Source: JAZSMS01 sp045536015 (GTDB taxonomy: Bacteria; Bacillota; Clostridia; Christensenellales; QALW01). Taken from it: DNA of 6,580 nucleotides. Below are positions 1-4,331 of the stretch, in pieces. The translations under genes and the position numbers were made by a program. The notes beneath the pieces were generated by a model. That model worked only from the letters and a program-made list of their open reading frames with translations, made no database searches and was not told the DNA's origin. The DNA is taken from positions 1 through 6,580 of the forward strand of contig JAZSMS010000115.1 of assembly GCA_045536015.1 (NCBI GenBank). Reading direction: 5' to 3'. Within the stretch, counting starts at the first letter, position 1; each line of letters starts with the position of its first letter.

Positions 1-12
1 TATGCCTAAATT

Positions 13-28
13 CAGCCGTTTGAGGCTG
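13..28 (-). other. small hairpin just downstream of the operon's last gene
   Basis: Read on the minus strand, the sequence forms CAGCC-TCAAAC-GGCTG, a 5-bp stem with a 6-nt loop, beginning 8 nt after the stop codon of the LRAT-like gene. Only AATTTAGG follows, with no U-tract, so it does not qualify as a good intrinsic terminator. It could protect the mRNA 3' end, or be a weak terminator, or be chance. The window ends too soon to tell whether the operon continues. Confidence 0.3.
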
Positions 29-35
29 GTTCAAG

Positions 36-434
36 TTACAACGGTTTGGCTAACCTTTCGCGAACATTATCTAAAAATACACTGTTAGCTTCGCCAAAGG
101 CGCACTTATTTACAAAATGCTCGCAGTTATTATGTAAGATATCGTAGCCGCCAACACCTAACTGCGCTTTGGCATTTGCAACTATTTTTTTAGCAGGATA
201 CATTTGTTTTTTTTCTTCTTTGCTCGGAACACCTACTTCAAGCGTTCCGCCTGCTAAAAACGTATAAATATCACTTTGGCAAACCTTTATATTTTCAGCC
301 GAGCGCATAGGCTCGTCGGGCAATCCAAACTGAACAACCTCATCTTCGCTTACAAAAATACCGTAATGGCAGTAAAAACTTACCTTAACTCTTATAATAT
401 CTCCCGCCTTGGGAGTAATAAATTCCCATTGCAT
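36..434 (-). CDS. LRAT/PLAAT-like (H-box/NCEHF-box) thiol acyltransferase or phospholipase, 132 aa
   Basis: Belongs to the lecithin:retinol acyltransferase / H-rev107 (PLAAT) branch of the NlpC/P60 fold. Its eukaryotic members take an acyl chain from a phospholipid onto a Cys and pass it to water, an amine or an alcohol. Visible signatures are the N-terminal block PKAGDIIRVK...YCHYGIFV, matching the PLAAT GDLIE...YxHWAxYxGDGxVVH block, and NNCEHFVNK near the C-terminus. The inferred nucleophile is Cys104 and the base His23. The usual second His (of VVH) is Gln35, a polar residue that the NlpC/P60 fold can accommodate at its third catalytic position. There is no signal peptide and no C-terminal TM helix (eukaryotic PLAATs have one), so it is probably cytosolic or peripheral to the membrane. 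The start ATG overlaps the ACP stop by one base (TAATG), and no good Shine-Dalgarno is seen, which points to translational coupling. Family assignment is strong; substrate and reaction (acyltransferase, phospholipase or amidase) are unknown. Confidence 0.85.
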   Translation of the reverse strand: MQWEFITPKAGDIIRVKVSFYCHYGIFVSEDEVVQFGLPDEPMRSAENIKVCQSDIYTFLAGGTLEVGVPSKEEKKQMYPAKKIVANAKAQLGVGGYDILHNNCEHFVNKCAFGEANSVFLDNVRERLAKPL

Positions 435-673
435 TAGTTTAACTTGCGCTCTATACAGTCAATAACGTCTTTAACGGTTAAAATTGAAGGAAAATCTTCA
501 TTTGTAAACTTTATACCAAATTCTTCTTCAAGCGCCATTGCCATATAAAGCATACCTATCGAGTTTATTCCTACGTCCTCACGAAGATTTGATTGTTCAT
601 TAAGACCTTCTACGTTAATTTCGCCTTCAAAAACACGTTCAAAAATATCTGTAAGCTTTTCTACCGTTACCAT
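434..673 (-). CDS. free acyl carrier protein, 79 aa
   Basis: A stand-alone phosphopantetheine carrier of normal ACP length. The attachment motif is DVGINSIGML, with Ser38 as the expected 4'-phosphopantetheine site. The common D-S-L is N-S-I here, as in many non-housekeeping ACPs. Helix III/IV features follow (LEEEFGIKF, then TVKDVIDCIE). A strong Shine-Dalgarno, AAGGAG, lies 6 nt before the ATG and is itself the last two codons (Lys-Glu) of the upstream acyltransferase gene. Its setting between acyltransferase genes and an acyl-activating enzyme suggests it carries an acyl chain for this operon rather than serving bulk fatty acid synthesis, since no fab genes are present. Its C-terminal tail (VKDVIDCIERKLN) closely resembles that of the carrier domain fused to the operon's ligase (VKEICEYIERRLNE). 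Needs a PPTase encoded elsewhere. Confidence 0.93.
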   Translation of the reverse strand: MVTVEKLTDIFERVFEGEINVEGLNEQSNLREDVGINSIGMLYMAMALEEEFGIKFTNEDFPSILTVKDVIDCIERKLN

Positions 674-676
674 AAA

Positions 677-1312
677 TTACTCCTTACCGTTTGCGTTTTT
701 ACATCTTTCAAGCTCTTCTGCAAGCGCTTGCGTGATATTATTTATATCCGCCGTGCTTGGAATTTTTTTTGCACAAAATTCTTTTGGATTTATCTCATTT
801 CCAATAATTACCGTGCGGCTTTTGTACCACGCACTTCTTGGCAAAATGTGCATAGGAATTATCGGCACTCCTGCCTGAAGCGCAATTAAAACTGCGCCCG
901 ATTTTATATTTTCAACGTTATCGTCTTTATTTATTCCGCCCTGTGGAAAAATCAGCAGCGGATGCCCCTCTTTAAGCACGCCTATCGATTTTTTTATAGC
1001 CTCGATATCCGTTGAATTGCGGTCGATTTTTATTGCTCCTACTCCCTTTAGTAAAAATGACCTTAGTTTGCCCTGCATAACTACCTCGGCTGCAAGAAAA
1101 TACAGCCTTCTTTGCCAAAATGTTACACCTACTACAAACGGGTCGATAAAAGCAGTATGATTTGCCGCGATTATCGCGCCGCCTACAAGCTTTTTACTGT
1201 ATTTTTTACCCTCGGGAGTGTATCTTTTTATTCTTAAAATAGCAATAAGCGGTATGCAAACTATTCTTGCTACGTCCATTGCTAAAAGCTGAAATGTAAA
1301 TTTATTTTTCAT
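677..1312 (-). CDS. PlsC/LPLAT-type 1-acyl-glycerophosphate acyltransferase-like protein, 211 aa
   Basis: Glycerolipid-type acyltransferase that would move an acyl group from acyl-ACP or acyl-CoA to a hydroxyl (or amine) at the inner face of the membrane. Block I is NHTAFID, the HX4D catalytic pair His52/Asp57. Block II is GAIKIDR (92-98), block III FPQGGIN (122-128) and block IV VPIIPM (149-154). In block III the usual FPEGT/S Glu is Gln124 and the following Thr/Ser is Gly126. Length is typical of small bacterial PlsC proteins. The N-terminus (about 13-27, VARIVCIPLIAILRI) is hydrophobic and likely membrane-associated. The ATG lies 3 nt after the stop of the preceding acyltransferase gene. 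A GGAG sits 12 nt upstream, slightly far, so re-initiation may help. It is only distantly similar to its neighbour, so this is not a recent tandem copy. Acyl acceptor unknown. Confidence 0.88.
   Translation of the reverse strand: MKNKFTFQLLAMDVARIVCIPLIAILRIKRYTPEGKKYSKKLVGGAIIAANHTAFIDPFVVGVTFWQRRLYFLAAEVVMQGKLRSFLLKGVGAIKIDRNSTDIEAIKKSIGVLKEGHPLLIFPQGGINKDDNVENIKSGAVLIALQAGVPIIPMHILPRSAWYKSRTVIIGNEINPKEFCAKKIPSTADINNITQALAEELERCKNANGKE
680..685 (-). promoter_or_regulatory. ribosome binding site of the ACP gene, inside the preceding gene
   Basis: Minus-strand AAGGAG, 6 nt before the ACP start. These six bases are also the Lys-Glu codons that end the acyltransferase gene, immediately before its TAA. 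This is the strongest internal Shine-Dalgarno of the operon, which fits a carrier protein made in excess over the enzymes. The stoichiometry is inference. Confidence 0.8.
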
Positions 1313-1315
1313 TTT

Positions 1316-1927
1316 TTATAATTGCTCCGAAAGAGCATAAACCTCTTTTTCAAGATATTCCGTAAGCTTTTTAAGTCGAGTTTGCTCATCTTTTTCGTCT
1401 AAAAACATCTCCTGCAAAAAAATCGGCTTGCCTACTATGGCACTCGTACGCTTTAAAATACCGTATTTTCCGTCAATATAAACGGGAATTATCGGTGCTT
1501 CGGAATTTATTGCTATATACGCCGTACTTGGTGTAAAAGGCCACGTTTTATTTTTTATAGGAAGTCTTGCCTGCGGAAAAATACCAACCGTCTGCTTATC
1601 ATCTAAAGCCTGAACTGCATCGGATACAAACGAAAAATCTTTTGTGTCACGTTCAACTCTGATTCCGCCAATGCTATTTAAGAACCAAGCAAAAAGCTTG
1701 CTCTTATTATACAAAACCTCTGCCATTAAAAAGCGAATTGTTCTAAATGGAAACACCAGCAATAAAAGTACAAAATCAAGCAACGAATTATGATTTGCAA
1801 CTATAATGCAGGGTTTAGGAAGTTTTTTTGTAAGTCTTTTTACTCTTGGCTTTAAAAATACAAGTGCAGGAATCGCTCCCGTTATTTTTACAAAGCCTAC
1901 AAATAAGCTTATAAAAAGTTTTTTCAT
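1316..1927 (-). CDS. second PlsC/LPLAT-type acyltransferase, divergent, 203 aa
   Basis: A second member of the lysophospholipid acyltransferase family. Block I is NHNSLLD with HX4D residues His46 and Asp51. Block II is GGIRVERD (87-94), block III FPQARLP (117-123) and block IV APIIPV (144-149). Block III departs strongly from FPEGTRS: the Glu is Gln119 and the Gly is Ala120, although an Arg (Arg121) is present. The family usually binds the phosphate of its acceptor through this region, so the acceptor may not be lysophosphatidate. The first 25 or so residues (LFISLFVGFVKITGAIPALV) are hydrophobic and likely anchor it to the membrane. Its ATG overlaps the ligase stop (ATGA), and no strong Shine-Dalgarno precedes it, so coupled translation is likely. 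Probable role: one acyl-transfer step of the pathway, on a different position or acceptor from its neighbour. Confidence 0.85.
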   Translation of the reverse strand: MKKLFISLFVGFVKITGAIPALVFLKPRVKRLTKKLPKPCIIVANHNSLLDFVLLLLVFPFRTIRFLMAEVLYNKSKLFAWFLNSIGGIRVERDTKDFSFVSDAVQALDDKQTVGIFPQARLPIKNKTWPFTPSTAYIAINSEAPIIPVYIDGKYGILKRTSAIVGKPIFLQEMFLDEKDEQTRLKKLTEYLEKEVYALSEQL

Positions 1928-3834
1928 TCGTTTAAGCGTCTTTCTATATATTCACAAATTTCTTTTACCGTATAGCAAAAGCTATCCGATTTATTGTAAT
2001 TATCTATCGAAAATTCTTCGGCAAGAGCCGCTATGCACGAAAAATACTGTATACTTGTTGCACCTAAATCGTTAAACAAGTGCGTTTGCGGCATAATTTC
2101 TTCTTTGGTTACGTCTAATTCTTTAGCAATAATATTTCGTACGCTTTCAAAAAGCGGCGAGCTTTCGTCAACGGCAGTTATGGGAGTCATTTCGTTAAAC
2201 GAAATAAGTTTTACCTCGCCGCAAGCAAGTTTATGCTTAAGCTGCGTTCTGCTTACCTTAATTGCAGTTTGCGGACAAAGCGCATCAAAGGTAAAATAAA
2301 AATCTTTTACTCTGCTTGCCGAAGGAAGCGTATCGTTTATTTTATAAACCTCTTGCTTTATTTTATTAAGCGAATTTTCATTTAAATACGGTGTAGTTTC
2401 CACTATGAGCGTTAAAGCTTCCGTTCCGTTTTTATCAAGTCCAAGCACGCTAAAATGCGTAGCAAAAGGAATATCAAATGCTTTTTCTATTAAATCGGGG
2501 TTAATATTTTCGCCGTTTTCGCCTATAACAACGTCGCCTTGTCTGCCAAGAATATAATAATTGCCATGCTCATCTTTTTTCATATTGTCGCCGGTATAAA
2601 ACCAATCGTCTTTTTCTTGTTCTACGCCGTTAACAAGTTTTTTTGTGCAGACCATTGTTCCCTTAACAAGCAAAATTCCGTTTTCGTCAAGCTTATATTC
2701 AACCGAATCAAACGGCTTACCGATAGAATTTAAGTTCTTGTCTTTAACCTTGCGTGAAAGATCAACCGAGGTTATGCCTATCTCGCTCATACCGTAACCA
2801 TTATGCATATTGTATCCAATTCCGTTAAGCAAATAAAGCGCCGAATCTTTTAAATAACTGCCTCCATTAATGCAAAACATTACCGAATTGCCAAACACCT
2901 TGGAAGTAACCTGCTTCATTAAACGTTTTGAAACAGCACAACCAAAGCCTGCATTTTGTAATGCAAGTGAAAGCTTTAATCCGCGCATAAGCTTTTGCTC
3001 GCTATCTTGTGCTTTTGCCTCCTTAAACACCTGCTTTTCTATCGTATGCCAAAGCACAGGCGGGGCAAAAATATGCGTAACCTGATGCCTTTTAACCGTT
3101 TTAAGTATGGTTTGTGCCGAATAATCGCGCAAAAATACTAAAGTTCTTCCAAAGAACGTAAACCAAAAATACACTGCAAACAATCCAAAAACGTGATAAA
3201 ACGGCAAAAACGCAAGCTGCTTAAGGCTTCCCTTATAATGCTTAGCTATATCGGGATTAAGCTTAATAATACCTTCAAAATTTAATATCTGCTCTGAAAT
3301 CTGATATCCGCTATAAAAACAAATTACCTCGTTCATACTTGTTGCCGAGGAAGAAAATGCTATCTCATCAGCAAAAACGTCTTCGGGCGCGCGAGTTTCT
3401 TGCGCAAGCGAAGAAATTAAAATGTTTTCGCCCGCAAGCGTAGTTTGCTTATCAGATAAAATATATTTAACTTCAAGCGTTTTTAATATCTTTTCGGTAA
3501 GGCTTTGCGGATAGCGCGTATTAACTAAATATGGCTTATTTCCGCTTGCAAGTATTGCCCAAAAACCAATTATCCACTCCGGCGAATTTTCTGCCTCAAG
3601 AGCTACAAAACAACCGTTTGCACCTATCTTTTGATAAAGAGCACCCGATGCGGAAAGAATTTTTTTCTTCACCTGACCGTATGTAAGCTTTTTTGCTAAA
3701 AAGCCGTCATTAAATTCGCAAAGAATGTTTTCTTCAAACGAAAACATAATCTCAAAAACAGACTTAAGAGTTTTATCCGAAATTTTAAGTGCATCGCCGT
3801 TATACTTGATTATTTTCTTTAAATTTTTATTCAT
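1924..3834 (-). CDS. AMP-binding acyl-activating enzyme fused to a C-terminal acyl carrier domain, 636 aa
   Basis: First gene of the operon. Members of the ANL superfamily activate a carboxylate (here probably a fatty acid) as acyl-AMP and pass it to a thiol; the fused carrier suggests acyl-S-phosphopantetheine as product. Visible blocks: A4-like PFYHVFG (211-217), A5 GYGMSE (346-351), A7 FYTGD (412-416), A8 GRQGDVV (430-436), and an A10-like Lys526 in PQTAIKVSR. The A3 phosphate loop (about 161-170, SSSATSMNEV) is degenerate compared with SSGTTGxPKG. The carrier domain covers about 560-636, with Ser594 in DLGATSIQ as the attachment site. I place the start at the ATG at 3834 because GAGG lies 5 nt upstream. 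An in-frame GTG at 3852 would add six residues but has no ribosome binding site. Reminiscent of the ligase half of Aas or of acyl-ACP synthetases; substrate and activity are inferred. Confidence 0.88.
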   Translation of the reverse strand: MNKNLKKIIKYNGDALKISDKTLKSVFEIMFSFEENILCEFNDGFLAKKLTYGQVKKKILSASGALYQKIGANGCFVALEAENSPEWIIGFWAILASGNKPYLVNTRYPQSLTEKILKTLEVKYILSDKQTTLAGENILISSLAQETRAPEDVFADEIAFSSSATSMNEVICFYSGYQISEQILNFEGIIKLNPDIAKHYKGSLKQLAFLPFYHVFGLFAVYFWFTFFGRTLVFLRDYSAQTILKTVKRHQVTHIFAPPVLWHTIEKQVFKEAKAQDSEQKLMRGLKLSLALQNAGFGCAVSKRLMKQVTSKVFGNSVMFCINGGSYLKDSALYLLNGIGYNMHNGYGMSEIGITSVDLSRKVKDKNLNSIGKPFDSVEYKLDENGILLVKGTMVCTKKLVNGVEQEKDDWFYTGDNMKKDEHGNYYILGRQGDVVIGENGENINPDLIEKAFDIPFATHFSVLGLDKNGTEALTLIVETTPYLNENSLNKIKQEVYKINDTLPSASRVKDFYFTFDALCPQTAIKVSRTQLKHKLACGEVKLISFNEMTPITAVDESSPLFESVRNIIAKELDVTKEEIMPQTHLFNDLGATSIQYFSCIAALAEEFSIDNYNKSDSFCYTVKEICEYIERRLNE

Positions 3835-3889
3835 TTGCGCCTCAAAAAACACGTTAGACTTAATATTTTACAAAAACATATTCCATTTT

Positions 3890-3918
3890 ATTATATAATA
3901 ATTTTAATTTTTTTACAA
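3890..3918 (-). promoter_or_regulatory. promoter of the lipid operon
   Basis: On the minus strand there is a -35 of TTGTAA (3918-3913), a 17-nt spacer, and a perfect -10 TATAAT (3895-3890). Transcription should start near 3883, giving a leader of about 50 nt before the ATG at 3834. It is the only good promoter seen ahead of the five minus-strand genes. Predicted from consensus match only. Confidence 0.7.
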
Positions 3919-3939
3919 CAAAAACTTGCTTTGTTTTTG
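3919..3939. promoter_or_regulatory. 21-bp inverted repeat between divergent promoters, candidate operator
   Basis: CAAAAAC (3919-3925) and GTTTTTG (3933-3939) are perfect 7-bp inverted arms separated by TTGCTTT. The element starts one base after the -35 of the leftward promoter and covers the whole -35 (3926-3931) of the rightward one. That is the right place for a regulator that controls both transcripts. The arms are low-complexity in an AT-rich stretch, so chance is possible. Confidence 0.35.
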
Positions 3940-3954
3940 CTTATGCTTTATAAT
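3926..3954 (+). promoter_or_regulatory. promoter of the Cys-rich small-domain gene
   Basis: TTGCTT (3926-3931), a 17-nt spacer and a perfect TATAAT (3949-3954) on the plus strand. The predicted start of transcription is near 3961, leaving a short leader of about 24 nt that contains the ribosome binding site AGGAAG (3974-3979). The -35 boxes of this and the opposing promoter are only 7 bp apart. Confidence 0.65.
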
Positions 3955-3984
3955 AAAATAAAATATAACAAATAGGAAGTTATT

Positions 3985-4248
3985 ATGGACAACAATTTTT
4001 CGTATTTTAAAAATAAAGACTGCGCTTATTTCCCCTGCCACAAAAAAGAGGGTGAATATTTTAATTGTCTTTTTTGCTACTGCCCATTATACGCACTTGG
4101 CGAGAATTGCGGCGGTAATTTTAAATATATTGAGGGTGGAATAAAAGATTGCTCCGACTGCCTTATTCCCCACTCGGAAGGCGGCTATCAATATATTTTA
4201 TCAAAATATCCTCAATTAGCAGAGCTTGCAAAGAAAAAAACCGACTGA
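3985..4248 (+). CDS. Cys-rich small-domain (PF04071/COG2158-type) putative metal-binding protein, 87 aa
   Basis: Small soluble protein with eight Cys (13, 18, 28, 31, 33, 42, 56, 59) and nearby His (19, 63). The pattern is C-x4-CH, then FNCLFCYCPLYALG, then NCGGNF, then KDCSDC-x3-H. The FNCLFCYCPLY block and GGNF/GIKDCS blocks are the hallmark of the Cys-rich small domain family. The family is widespread in Clostridia and archaea and is presumed to bind Zn or an Fe-S centre; its function is not established. The ATG follows AGGAAG by 5 nt. It is a single-gene transcript, divergent from the lipid operon and sharing its promoter region, so co-regulation is possible, but nothing in the protein ties it to lipids. 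The last codons (Thr-Asp-stop) lie in the 5' arm of the terminator. Confidence 0.88.
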   Translation: MDNNFSYFKNKDCAYFPCHKKEGEYFNCLFCYCPLYALGENCGGNFKYIEGGIKDCSDCLIPHSEGGYQYILSKYPQLAELAKKKTD

Positions 4249-4270
4249 AATTCAGTCGGCTTATTTTTTT
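4241..4270 (+). terminator. intrinsic terminator of the Cys-rich gene, probably bidirectional
   Basis: An 8-bp stem, CCGACTGA / TCAGTCGG with loop AAT, is followed by C, TTA and a run of seven T on the plus strand. The TGA stop codon (4246-4248) lies within the 5' arm. The A-run just before the stem (4234-4240) supplies a U-tract when read on the minus strand, so the hairpin can also serve as a backup terminator for the gene coming from the right. Confidence 0.85.
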
Positions 4271-4286
4271 ATTTTTCTAAAACGGT

Positions 4287-4320
4287 AAAACAAAAAGAGA
4301 AGGCAAAATGCCTTCTCTTT
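4287..4320 (-). terminator. intrinsic terminator of the surface-protein gene
   Basis: A perfect 12-bp stem, AAAGAGAAGGCA / TGCCTTCTCTTT (arms 4294-4305 and 4309-4320) with a 3-nt loop. It begins 11 nt after the stop codon of the minus-strand gene and is followed on that strand by a T-rich run (TTTTTGTTTT, counting the end of the stem). The plus-strand side continues ATTGTTTTTAATT, so weak termination of rightward transcription is also plausible. Confidence 0.85.
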
Positions 4321-4331
4321 ATTGTTTTTAA

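Noticed and set aside
593..889. Plus-strand open frame opposite the ACP and acyltransferase genes
   Set aside because: It lies antisense to two well-supported genes, has no ribosome binding site, and its translation has no recognisable domain. The other plus-strand frames inside 1806-3085 and 4396-6157, and the minus-strand frames at 4523-4705 and 4964-5200, are rejected for the same reasons.
3853..3984. Possible riboswitch or structured leader in the divergent intergenic region
   Set aside because: Both predicted leaders are short (about 50 and 24 nt), AT-rich and without a stable hairpin or recognisable aptamer core.
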